Assembly (NCBI GenBank): GCA_023420435.1
Contig: JAEZWE010000136.1
Span: 1 to 6,715, forward strand
Direction of reading: 5' to 3'
Source of the DNA: Bacteroidota bacterium
Lineage (GTDB): Bacteria > Bacteroidota > Bacteroidia > Flavobacteriales > Weeksellaceae
DNA length: 6,715 nucleotides
Below the pieces are notes generated by a model, which was given only the letters and a program-made list of their open reading frames with translations, made no database searches and was not told the DNA's origin. How positions within the stretch are numbered: position 1 is the stretch's first letter; every line of letters begins with the position of its first letter. The position numbers were made by a program, and so were the translations under genes. This document shows, one piece after another, positions 1 to 6,326 of this stretch.

Positions 1-599
1 ATCGTTACAACTGCCCAATATATACTTTGCGGGATACTTTCAAAACCATTTTTTCCATCTTCTACAACATACATTACACCACCGATGATGATGATGAAAA
101 TGCACAAAAAGAGAAGAAAAATATATATTTTTCTAGAGCTGTGTCGTAAAGCAGACATAATAAATTGTCCGTCATGCATATAATCCGCAAGATTCAAAAT
201 TCTGAAAATTCTCAACATTCTCAGCATCCGGATAATAACAAAAAAATGAGCTGCAGGAAAAAAAAGACCGATAAAAAATGGAATAATCGAAAGAAAATCT
301 AAAATTCCCAAAGGACTAAAAATATATTCATTCTTGTCTTTTATTGAAAAAATACGGAGCAAATATTCTATTGTAAAAAGAACGGTAATAAAAAATTCAA
401 TCTGATAAAAAAATTTGTGATACTTTACATCAAGAACAGGAACGGTTTCCAGCATGACCAAAATGGAACTGATTAAAATAAAAACCAGCAAAAGAATATC
501 AAACAGTTTTCCGGCTGGTGTGTCAGAAAAATAGATAATTCTATAAATCTTTTTCAGTAGCGGATGATCTTCAGGAATTAAGTCATATTCCGGATTCAT
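1..599 (-). CDS. Voltage-gated potassium channel (ion transporter family), partial: C-terminus beyond window
   Basis: Reading the minus strand from the ATG at 599-597 gives 199 codons plus two bases with no stop, running off the left edge. The protein has the six-helix voltage-gated channel plan. Likely segments are S1 (about residues 33-50), S2 (64-84, with E68, E78 and R82), S3 (97-114, with D101), and S4 (119-135) with arginines at every third position (R124, R127, R130, R133). S5 (157-179) and a pore helix ending in SIYWAVVT at 192-199 follow. In this family the next residues are normally the TVGYG selectivity filter, which must lie just outside the window. The missing C-terminus is therefore an edge effect, not a broken gene. 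It is an inner-membrane protein probably conducting K+ in response to membrane potential. It is divergent from the Nif3-family gene with a 46-bp gap. The family call is firm; K+ selectivity is inferred because the filter is not visible. Confidence 0.9.
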   Translation of the reverse strand, partial: MNPEYDLIPEDHPLLKKIYRIIYFSDTPAGKLFDILLLVFILISSILVMLETVPVLDVKYHKFFYQIEFFITVLFTIEYLLRIFSIKDKNEYIFSPLGILDFLSIIPFFIGLFFPAAHFFVIIRMLRMLRIFRILNLADYMHDGQFIMSALRHSSRKIYIFLLFLCIFIIIIGGVMYVVEDGKNGFESIPQSIYWAVVT

Positions 600-645
600 T
601 TTCAAAATTTTCTTAAAATTAATACCTTAGCGTAAATTATTTTAT
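600..645. promoter_or_regulatory. Divergent spacer with a weak -7-like element for the Nif3-family gene
   Basis: These 46 bp separate two divergent start codons, so promoters for both genes must lie here or overlap the coding ends. On the plus strand TACCTTAG (623-630) matches the Bacteroidota -7 consensus TAnnTTTG with one mismatch and would give a leader of about ten nucleotides. On the minus strand AAATTTTG (complement of 603-610) also has one mismatch and sits almost on the channel start. No convincing -33 TTG was seen at the right distance. In DNA this AT-rich, single-mismatch hits are common, so both calls are weak. Confidence 0.3.
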
Positions 646-1743
646 ATGCTTTTAAAGGAAATTGTTTCAAAAATAGAAGAAAAATTCCAAATGAAACAAG
701 CTGAAGATTTCGATAATGTCGGTTTGCTTTGCGGAAATTTGGATCGCGAAATTTCGGGAATCTTAGTTTGCCATGATGCTTTGGAAGAAGTTGTAGAGGA
801 AGCCATTTCCAAAAATTTGAATTTAATTGTCTGTTTTCATCCTATTATTTTTTCAGGATTAAAATCACTTACCGGAAAAAATTATGTAGAACGAGCAGTC
901 ATTAAAGCGATTGAAAATAAAATTGCGATTTACGCGATTCATACCGCTTTTGATAACGATTTTTTCGGGGTAAATTTTAGAATTTGTGAGGAATTAGGAG
1001 TAAAAAACCAGCAAATTTTAATGCCTAAATCCCAAAATTTGAAAAAGCTGGAAGTTTTTATTCCCAAAAATGAAGCAGAAAATTTAAAAAATGCTCTTTT
1101 TGAAGCTGGTGCAGGAAATATTGGGTTTTATGATGAATGCAGTTTTTCAGTTTCTGGAAACGGAACTTTCAGACCTATGCAAGGCTCAAATCCTTTTTCA
1201 GGAAAGCAAAATATCAGAGAAAATGCAGATGAGGTGATGATTTCGGTAATTTTTGAAAATTTTAAGCAGAACAGAATCATTTCTGCAATGAAATTGGCAC
1301 ATCCTTACGAAGAAGTAGCCTATCAAATCATTATGCTTGAAAATGAAAATCAATATTCCGGTTTAGGAAGATTTGGCGATTTTGAAATCGAGATCTCCGA
1401 AGAGGATTTTCTAAAATTAGTAAAAGAAAAATTTAATTTGAAAGTAATTCGACATTCACCATTTACCGGAAAAAAAATAAAAAGAGTAGGCGTTTTAGGC
1501 GGAAGTGGAGCCAGCGGAATAAAAGCAGCCATTTCTGCAAAATGCGATGCTTATATCACTGGAGATGTAAAATATCATGATTTTTTTCAGGCAGAAAACC
1601 GAATCCTGATTTGCGACATCGGACATTTCGAATCGGAACAGTTTGTAACTCAACAATTATTTGATCTATTGTCGGAAAAATTTCCTAAATTTGCAATCTC
1701 AAAATCTGAGAAAAATACCAATCCCGTTAAATATTTTCTATAA
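646..1743 (+). CDS. Nif3-like dinuclear metal centre protein (YqfO/YbgI family, with PII/CutA-like insert)
   Basis: At 365 residues this matches the long YqfO-type form of the Nif3 family, in which a PII/CutA1-like domain is inserted between two halves of the metal-binding fold. The N-terminal half covers about residues 1-125, with FHPIIFSGLKSL at 64-75 and an HTAFDN motif at 99-104. The insert spans about 130-235 and includes AHPYEEVAYQI at 218-228. The C-terminal half has VGVLGGSGASG (281-291), YITGDVKYHDFF (303-314) and GHFESE (326-331). By analogy with E. coli YbgI the expected ligands are H65, D103, H327 and E331. The usual first histidine of the HHP motif is F64 here. Family members form toroidal hexamers with a dinuclear metal site; their reaction is unsettled, although GTP cyclohydrolase-like and hydrolase roles have been proposed. 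It is cytosolic. It is followed after 2 nt by the coiled-coil gene, almost certainly one transcript. Confidence 0.93.
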   Translation: MLLKEIVSKIEEKFQMKQAEDFDNVGLLCGNLDREISGILVCHDALEEVVEEAISKNLNLIVCFHPIIFSGLKSLTGKNYVERAVIKAIENKIAIYAIHTAFDNDFFGVNFRICEELGVKNQQILMPKSQNLKKLEVFIPKNEAENLKNALFEAGAGNIGFYDECSFSVSGNGTFRPMQGSNPFSGKQNIRENADEVMISVIFENFKQNRIISAMKLAHPYEEVAYQIIMLENENQYSGLGRFGDFEIEISEEDFLKLVKEKFNLKVIRHSPFTGKKIKRVGVLGGSGASGIKAAISAKCDAYITGDVKYHDFFQAENRILICDIGHFESEQFVTQQLFDLLSEKFPKFAISKSEKNTNPVKYFL

Positions 1744-1745
1744 AT

Positions 1746-2525
1746 ATGGCTAAAAAAACCGTTGAAATTTCAGTAGAAGAAAAACTAAGAGCACTTTACG
1801 ACTTACAAATTATCGATTCTAGATTGGACGATATCCGTAACACGCGTGGTGAACTTCCCATTGAAGTGGAAGATTTGGAAATTGAAATTGAAGGTCTTGA
1901 AAAAAGAGCAGATAAATTTCAAACAGAAATTAAAGATCTAAATGATGAAATCAATACCAAAAATGAGGTCATCAACCATGCAAAAACCTTGATCGATAAA
2001 TATAAATCTCAGCAAGACAACGTTAGAAATAACAAAGAGTTTGAAGCGCTTGGAAAAGAAATTGAATTCCAGGAATTAGAAATTCAGTTGGCTGAAAAAA
2101 GAATTAGAGAATTTGGGGCTAAAATTGAGCATAAAAACGAAACTTTTTCTGAACTTACCACCAAAATTGAAGATCTTAAATCTCATTTGAAATTCAAAAA
2201 AGAAGAACTGGATTCTTTAATTGCTGAAACGCAAAAAGAAGAAGATTTCTTGGTAGAAAAATCAAAAGAATTTTCTAAAAATATAGACGACAGATTGTTG
2301 GCTTCTTATAATAGAATCAGAAGTAACTCAGCAAATGGTTTAGCGGTTGTAGGTTTGGAAAGAGGAGCTGCAAAAGGTTCTTTCTTCACCATTCCACCAC
2401 AAAAACAAATGGAAATTGCACAAAGAAAGAAAATTATCATCGACGAACACAGTGGAAAAATCCTTGTTGACGACGAGTTGGTAAATGAAGAAAACGAAAG
2501 AATGAAAGAAGTGATTAAATTTTAA
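1746..2525 (+). CDS. Coiled-coil protein of the C4-type zinc-ribbon family (CT398-like), zinc ligands lost
   Basis: This 259-residue protein has two parts. Residues about 10-182 form a long, highly charged antiparallel coiled coil with regular E/K/I/L heptads. Residues about 195-245 correspond to the C-terminal zinc-ribbon region (zf-RING_7 family) with its conserved PPQKQMEIAQRKK segment at 217-229. In typical relatives this region carries two CxxC pairs, as in RGACGGCF and CEHCGRIL. Here the equivalent stretches read RGAAKGSF (206-213) and DEHSGKIL (233-240), and the whole protein has no cysteine. The reading frame is intact and the surrounding residues are conserved, so this looks like a functional protein that no longer binds zinc this way rather than a pseudogene. 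Relatives such as chlamydial CT398 have been linked to secretion or sigma-54 interaction, but the general function is unknown. It lies 2 nt behind the Nif3-family gene, a pairing I recall from other phyla (Rv2230c-Rv2229c in Mycobacterium tuberculosis). Confidence 0.88.
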   Translation: MAKKTVEISVEEKLRALYDLQIIDSRLDDIRNTRGELPIEVEDLEIEIEGLEKRADKFQTEIKDLNDEINTKNEVINHAKTLIDKYKSQQDNVRNNKEFEALGKEIEFQELEIQLAEKRIREFGAKIEHKNETFSELTTKIEDLKSHLKFKKEELDSLIAETQKEEDFLVEKSKEFSKNIDDRLLASYNRIRSNSANGLAVVGLERGAAKGSFFTIPPQKQMEIAQRKKIIIDEHSGKILVDDELVNEENERMKEVIKF

Positions 2526-2546
2526 TCTATAGCTTTTCAAAATAAT

Positions 2547-2572
2547 AAAACCTCAGATTTTTCTGAGGTTTT
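2547..2572. terminator. Bidirectional intrinsic terminator between convergent genes
   Basis: AAAACCTCAGA (2547-2557) and TCTGAGGTTTT (2562-2572) form a perfect 11-bp stem closed by a TTTT loop. On the plus strand the stem runs into a T-rich tail (2569-2574 and beyond), serving the Nif3/coiled-coil operon that ends at 2525. On the minus strand the A-rich left side (2541-2550) becomes a T-rich tail, serving the acyl-CoA ligase gene that ends at 2592. The hairpin is thus suited to stop transcription from both sides. Confidence 0.92.
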
Positions 2573-2591
2573 TTATTTGTGAATCAGCTAA

Positions 2592-4370
2592 TTAAGCTTC
2601 ATGTCCATACATTTTGTTGTACAATCCAATAAATTTTTCTTTAATTGCTTTACGTTTCAGTTTCAAAGTTGGGGTTAGCAAACCGTCATCAATGCTCCAA
2701 ACTTCCGGGGTTAGCTCAATTCTTTTAATCTGTTCCCAACTTCCCAATTTGGTATTAAGATAATCGATTTCTTTTTCAATTCTGTCTTTTAATTCTTTGC
2801 TTTTCGCAATTTCTTCCGGCGTTGAACCGATTTTTAAATTGTGTCTTTCCGCCCAGTGTTTTGCAAAATTGAAATCCGGCTGTACCAAAGCTGTAGGCAT
2901 TTTTTCACCATCACCAACTACCATAATCTGTTCAATAAATTTTGAGGCTTTTGCCAGATTTTCAATGACTTGTGGTGCAATATACTTTCCACCTGAAGTT
3001 TTGAACATTTCTTTTTTGCGGTCGGTAATTTTCAAAAATCCTTCATGATCAATGTGTCCAATATCTCCAGTTTTGAAAAAACCATCCGCAGTAAAAGCTT
3101 CGGCAGTCATTTCTTCATTTTTGTAATATCCACTGAAAATGGATGGACCTTTTACCGTAATTTCACCATCTTCTTGAATTTTTACATCCAAATTATCCAA
3201 AGGATGTCCAACAGTTCCAACTTTCATTCTCTCGAAAGAATTTACAGAAATTACCGGTGAAGTTTCCGTTAAACCATAACCTTCCAAAATAGGAATTCCG
3301 GCATTTTGAAACATTTTGTTTAATCTTTCGGAAAGTGCAGCAGAACCGGATACTAAAGTAATGAGTTCACCTCCCAAACCTTCTCTCCACTTTTTGAAAA
3401 CCAATTTGTCTGCAATAATTTCTTTAAAACCAGTAGGTTTTCCTATTTTAGTTTTTGCTTTATTAACGCCTAATGCCCAAAGGAAAATTTTAGATTTTAA
3501 ACCACCGGCAGAAGTTCCTTTATCATAAATTTTATCGTAAACTTTCTCTACAAGCCTTGGAACAACGCTCATATAATGCGGTTTTACTTCTTTGATATTA
3601 TCGCCCATTTTTTCAATCGATTCCGCAAAATGTATTGAAAATCCATTGTATTGGAATAAATAAAATAACATTCTCTCAAAAATATGACAAATCGGTAGGA
3701 AACTTAACACTCTTGTATCCTTGTAATCCAAACTTCTTTTTCTCGGAATTCGGTGATCGGAAGCCAAAACATTGGAAACAATATTGTGGTGAGTTAACAT
3801 CACACCTTTTGGTTTTCCTGTAGTTCCCGAGGTGAAAATTATCGTTGCTAAATCTTCTGGATTTATGGTTTTCATAATATCTTCCACTTCCGATTGCGAA
3901 GCATTATTTTCGCCTAAATCTAAAACTTCTTTCCAGTTTGCTGCACCTTCAATATTATCATAAGTGAAAACACCCTGCAAAGAAGGAATCTTTGGTTTTG
4001 CAGCATTTACCTTATCCAAAAGTCCACGATCGGAAACGAAACAATATTTTACTTCAGCCGTATTAAAAATATATTCATAATCATCAGAAGAAATCGTTGG
4101 ATAAACTGGAACTGTTACGACACCAATTTGTAAAAGTCCAAGATCTGTAACAGCCCATTCAGTTCTTGTTGCAGAGGTAATCATTGCAATTTTATCACCA
4201 GGCTTAATTCCTAATTTTAAAATTCCTCTAGATAATTTATTAGCTAAATGAATGTATTCGCTGGTTGAAGTTTTTTGCCATTCGTCGTGATATTTTGTAA
4301 CCAAGATATCATCTTTCGGGAATTTTGCTGCTGCATGATGCGCAAAATCAAATAATCTTCTTATTGACAT
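2592..4370 (-). CDS. Long-chain fatty acid-CoA ligase (AMP-forming)
   Basis: This is a complete 592-residue adenylate-forming enzyme that couples a fatty acid to CoA through an acyl-AMP intermediate, making acyl-CoA for beta-oxidation or lipid synthesis. The motifs occur in order. The phosphate-binding loop IIFTSGTTGKPKG is at 177-189 and is followed by VMLTHHN. The adenine-binding GYGLTET is at 364-370. The ATP-ribose TGD is at 434-436. The hinge region DRKKEMFKTSGGKYI is at 450-464. The C-terminal lid motif TPTLKLKR is at 566-573, with K570 the likely catalytic lysine. Length and the TPTLKLKR ending fit the long-chain FadD/FAA1-like branch rather than acetyl-CoA synthetase. No signal peptide is seen, so it is probably cytosolic or membrane-peripheral. 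It is transcribed divergently from the acyl-CoA dehydrogenase gene across a 130-bp spacer and shares a bidirectional terminator with the convergent operon. Chain-length preference cannot be read from sequence. Confidence 0.95.
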   Translation of the reverse strand: MSIRRLFDFAHHAAAKFPKDDILVTKYHDEWQKTSTSEYIHLANKLSRGILKLGIKPGDKIAMITSATRTEWAVTDLGLLQIGVVTVPVYPTISSDDYEYIFNTAEVKYCFVSDRGLLDKVNAAKPKIPSLQGVFTYDNIEGAANWKEVLDLGENNASQSEVEDIMKTINPEDLATIIFTSGTTGKPKGVMLTHHNIVSNVLASDHRIPRKRSLDYKDTRVLSFLPICHIFERMLFYLFQYNGFSIHFAESIEKMGDNIKEVKPHYMSVVPRLVEKVYDKIYDKGTSAGGLKSKIFLWALGVNKAKTKIGKPTGFKEIIADKLVFKKWREGLGGELITLVSGSAALSERLNKMFQNAGIPILEGYGLTETSPVISVNSFERMKVGTVGHPLDNLDVKIQEDGEITVKGPSIFSGYYKNEEMTAEAFTADGFFKTGDIGHIDHEGFLKITDRKKEMFKTSGGKYIAPQVIENLAKASKFIEQIMVVGDGEKMPTALVQPDFNFAKHWAERHNLKIGSTPEEIAKSKELKDRIEKEIDYLNTKLGSWEQIKRIELTPEVWSIDDGLLTPTLKLKRKAIKEKFIGLYNKMYGHEA

Positions 4371-4500
4371 TGGGATGTATTAAGTATTTGTTAAATAATG
4401 TGTATTGGTAAATGTATAAAAATTTTCAACGGTGTAAAAATTAAATTTTTTACTATTATGCTAAAAATCGTAATTTTACAGCAAACATTAAACAACATTT
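4371..4500. promoter_or_regulatory. Divergent control region of the acyl-CoA ligase and acyl-CoA dehydrogenase genes
   Basis: This very AT-rich 130-bp spacer must hold the promoters of both fatty-acid genes. On the plus strand TAATTTTA (4471-4478) differs from the -7 consensus TAnnTTTG only in its last base and lies 22 nt before the dehydrogenase ATG. On the minus strand TACATTTA (complement of 4409-4416) has the same single mismatch and lies about 38 nt before the ligase ATG. No clear -33 TTG was found for either. Two dyads are visible: an imperfect one with GTAAAAA and TTTTTAC arms (4434-4453), and GTAATTTTAC (4470-4479), which overlaps the proposed dehydrogenase -7 element. They could be operator sites, but chance is possible at this base composition. 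Confidence 0.35.
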
Positions 4501-5643
4501 ATGAACTTTAATTTATCTGAAGAACATTTAATGATTCAGCAGGCTGCAAGAGATTTTGCACAGAACGAACTTTTACCTGGCGTTATTGAAAGAGATAACG
4601 AACAAAAATTTCCACACGAGCAAGTGAAGAAAATGGGAGAAATGGGTTTTCTTGGTATGATGGTAGATCCAAAATATGGTGGAGCAGGAATGGACAGTGT
4701 ATCTTACGTTTTGGCAATGGAAGAAATTGCAAAAGTGGATGCTTCTGCAGCAGTTGTGATGTCGGTAAACAATTCTTTGGTTTGTGCTGGTATGGAAAAA
4801 TACTGTACCGAAGAACAAAAAATGAAATATTTGGTTCCTTTGGCAAGTGGAGAAGTTATTGGAGCTTTTGCTCTTTCTGAGCCTGAAGCTGGTTCTGATG
4901 CAACTTCCCAGAAAACCACAGCCGTAGATATGGGAGATTACTATCTTTTGAACGGAACTAAAAACTGGATCACCAACGGAGGAAATGCTTCAACTTATTT
5001 AGTTATTGCACAAACGGATCCTGAAAAAAAACATAAAGGAATCAACGCTTTTATAGTAGAAAGAGGTTGGGAAGGTTTCGAAATTGGACCAAAAGAAGAT
5101 AAATTAGGAATTAGAGGAAGTGATACTCATTCTTTACTTTTTACTGATGTAAAAGTTCCAAAAGAAAACAGAATTGGTGAAGATGGTTTCGGATTCAATT
5201 TTGCAATGGGTGTTTTAAACGGAGGTAGAATTGGAATTGCTTCCCAAGCTTTAGGAATTGCTTCCGGAGCTTATGAATTGGCTCTAAAATATGCTAAAGA
5301 AAGAAAAGCTTTTGGTACAGAAATTATTAATCACCAAGCTATTGCTTTTAAATTAGCAGATATGGCGGTGCAAATTACTGCTGCAAGAATGTTGTGTTTT
5401 AAAGCTGCGGTGGAAAAAGACGAAGGAAAAGATATCTCGGAAAGTGGAGCTATGGCAAAACTATATTCTTCTCAAGTTGCAATGGACACCACTATTGAAG
5501 CAGTTCAAATTCATGGAGGTTATGGTTATGTGAAAGAATATCATGTGGAACGTATGATGCGTGATGCAAAAATCACCCAAATTTATGAAGGAACTTCCGA
5601 AATTCAGAAAATCGTAATTTCCCGTTCTATCGCTAAAAAATAA
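4501..5643 (+). CDS. Acyl-CoA dehydrogenase (short/medium-chain, FAD-dependent)
   Basis: The 380-residue length and motifs match short-chain (butyryl-CoA-type) acyl-CoA dehydrogenases throughout. The enzyme removes two hydrogens between C2 and C3 of an acyl-CoA, giving trans-2-enoyl-CoA, and passes electrons to electron-transfer flavoprotein. The N-terminal helical domain covers about residues 1-118. The family signature GAFALSEPEAGSDA (121-134) and WITNGG (156-161) mark the FAD-binding beta domain. The C-terminal helical domain includes RKAFG (268-272) and the second signature IHGGYGY followed by ERMMRDAKI (337-358). E363 in IYEGTSEIQ is at the position of the catalytic base of short- and medium-chain enzymes. 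All expected residues are present. It is probably cytosolic. It is divergent from the acyl-CoA ligase gene and followed 17 nt later by a small membrane protein gene, probably on the same transcript. Butyryl- or branched-chain substrates are both possible. Confidence 0.95.
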   Translation: MNFNLSEEHLMIQQAARDFAQNELLPGVIERDNEQKFPHEQVKKMGEMGFLGMMVDPKYGGAGMDSVSYVLAMEEIAKVDASAAVVMSVNNSLVCAGMEKYCTEEQKMKYLVPLASGEVIGAFALSEPEAGSDATSQKTTAVDMGDYYLLNGTKNWITNGGNASTYLVIAQTDPEKKHKGINAFIVERGWEGFEIGPKEDKLGIRGSDTHSLLFTDVKVPKENRIGEDGFGFNFAMGVLNGGRIGIASQALGIASGAYELALKYAKERKAFGTEIINHQAIAFKLADMAVQITAARMLCFKAAVEKDEGKDISESGAMAKLYSSQVAMDTTIEAVQIHGGYGYVKEYHVERMMRDAKITQIYEGTSEIQKIVISRSIAKK

Positions 5644-5660
5644 AATTTCAATAAAATTTA

Positions 5661-6023
5661 ATGAAATATTTTTGGATTTTTCTCTCGGTTTTACTGCTTT
5701 TATTAGGCATTTTTGTCTGGTATAAATATTATTTTGTTTTTGGTGAAGGTGTCAAATCCGGTTATCTGAATTATGCCGTGAACAAGGGTTATATTTTCAA
5801 AACCTATGAAGGAAAAATTATTCAGGAAGGTTTTGGAAGAGGAAAAACCGGTGCTTTAACCAGTTATGAATTCGAGTTTTCTGTTGATGATCCAAAGGTT
5901 TTTCAACAATTGGAGCAAAACAGTGGAAAGCATTTCGATCTTCATTACAAGGAATACAACGGCGCATTGCCTTGGAGAGGAAATACTAAATATGTTGTGG
6001 ACAGAATTGTCAATATGAAATAA
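5661..6023 (+). CDS. Single-pass membrane-anchored protein of unknown function, 120 residues
   Basis: Residues about 4-22 form one strongly hydrophobic N-terminal segment (FWIFLSVLLLLLGIFVWY), either a membrane anchor or an uncleaved signal. No lipobox cysteine follows it. The remaining roughly 95 residues are soluble-looking and probably lie outside the cytoplasmic membrane. They contain SEGV-like and GYIFKTYEGKIIQEG (43-57), YEFEFSV (69-75), and LHYKEYNGALPWRGNTKYVV (94-113). I recognise the KTYEGKI...FSV...YKE...PWRG-TKY pattern from short Bacteroidota proteins that databases often label 6-phosphogluconate dehydrogenase. That name is not credible: the protein has no nucleotide-binding glycine motif and is far too short. 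It sits 17 nt after the acyl-CoA dehydrogenase gene and is followed by a terminator, so it probably ends that transcript. No functional link to fatty-acid oxidation can be shown. Confidence 0.85.
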   Translation: MKYFWIFLSVLLLLLGIFVWYKYYFVFGEGVKSGYLNYAVNKGYIFKTYEGKIIQEGFGRGKTGALTSYEFEFSVDDPKVFQQLEQNSGKHFDLHYKEYNGALPWRGNTKYVVDRIVNMK

Positions 6024-6027
6024 AAAT

Positions 6028-6054
6028 AAATCCTTCCTTTTGCGAAGGATTTTT
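6028..6054 (+). terminator. Intrinsic terminator after the acyl-CoA dehydrogenase operon
   Basis: AAATCCTTC (6028-6036) pairs perfectly with GAAGGATTT (6044-6052) around a seven-base loop, and a T-rich tract continues to 6060. It begins four bases after the stop codon of the 120-residue membrane protein gene. A-rich sequence on the left could also support some termination from the opposite strand, but no gene faces it. It separates the dehydrogenase operon from the small membrane protein genes. Confidence 0.88.
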
Positions 6055-6073
6055 ATTTTTAGAAAAACATTTT

Positions 6074-6307
6074 ATGGGCAATTTTTTTATAAAGAATAAC
6101 AGGAACTTACGAGCTTTGTTTATGATTTTTATAGCGGCGGGATTTTTTGCCCAAAATTTTTATTATAAGTTCGCTTTTTTTTTGTTGGCAAATCTTGGAT
6201 TTTTTATACTGTACTATTTTCTTAAAGCAAAAATTACTATGTGGATTTTTGTTGGGCTTATTGTCATGCAGTTTATTGCATTATATTTTTATTATGATGC
6301 TGAATAA
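6074..6307 (+). CDS. Small three-helix membrane protein of unknown function (first of a tandem pair)
   Basis: This 77-residue protein is almost entirely hydrophobic and aromatic. Likely membrane segments are about 12-26, 33-50 and 54-73, joined by short turns QNFYYK (27-32) and KAK (51-53). A positively charged N-terminus (K7, R10, R13) suggests an N-in, C-out topology. No catalytic motif or known family was recognised. It starts 20 nt beyond the upstream terminator, so it is expected to need its own promoter; TATTTTTA at 6054-6061 is a one-mismatch -7-like candidate overlapping the terminator's T-tract. It aligns without gaps to the next gene, including shared F25, Q27, K32, F33, L38, L41, G42, Y71 and F72, suggesting an old duplication. 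That the ORF is coding is supported mainly by this resemblance and by clean three-helix periodicity. Confidence 0.68.
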   Translation: MGNFFIKNNRNLRALFMIFIAAGFFAQNFYYKFAFFLLANLGFFILYYFLKAKITMWIFVGLIVMQFIALYFYYDAE

Positions 6308-6314
6308 TAATTTT

Positions 6315-6322
6315 TATTTTTG
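6315..6322 (+). promoter_or_regulatory. Exact match to the Bacteroidota -7 element just before the 83-residue gene
   Basis: TATTTTTG matches TAnnTTTG at every fixed position and ends four bases before the ATG at 6327. If active, transcription would start at or very near the start codon and give a leaderless or nearly leaderless message. No -33 TTG lies at the usual distance; the nearest clear TTG, at 6276-6278, is about 36 bp upstream. The match may be accidental in a T-rich gap, and the gene could equally be read through from the preceding one. Confidence 0.3.
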
Positions 6323-6326
6323 AATA

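Noticed and set aside
84..96. Short GAT triplet repeat that might be a microsatellite.
   Set aside because: On the coding strand it is ATC ATC ATC ATC, a run of four isoleucines in the S5 membrane helix of the channel, which explains it.
1..599. Channel gene considered as a truncated pseudogene because the selectivity filter is missing.
   Set aside because: The frame is open to the very first base and stops exactly where the filter would begin, so the loss is the window edge.
1350..1532. Sixty-codon minus-strand open frame within the Nif3-family gene.
   Set aside because: It is antisense to conserved C-terminal Nif3 motifs and has no recognisable product.
2340..2540. Sixty-six-codon minus-strand open frame opposite the degenerate zinc-ribbon end.
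   Set aside because: It is antisense to conserved family sequence, and its Phe/His/Cys-rich product resembles reverse reading of Lys/Glu-rich coding DNA.
2797..3823. Four plus-strand open frames (62-83 codons) inside the acyl-CoA ligase gene.
   Set aside because: The ligase motifs span this whole region on the minus strand; the plus-strand frames show no domains and no spacing or start context suggesting genes.
4573..4919. Three overlapping open frames on the minus strand (71-87 codons) inside the acyl-CoA dehydrogenase gene.
   Set aside because: They lie opposite a fully conserved enzyme domain, overlap each other in different frames, and read as His/Phe/Ser/Pro-rich sequence with no family resemblance.
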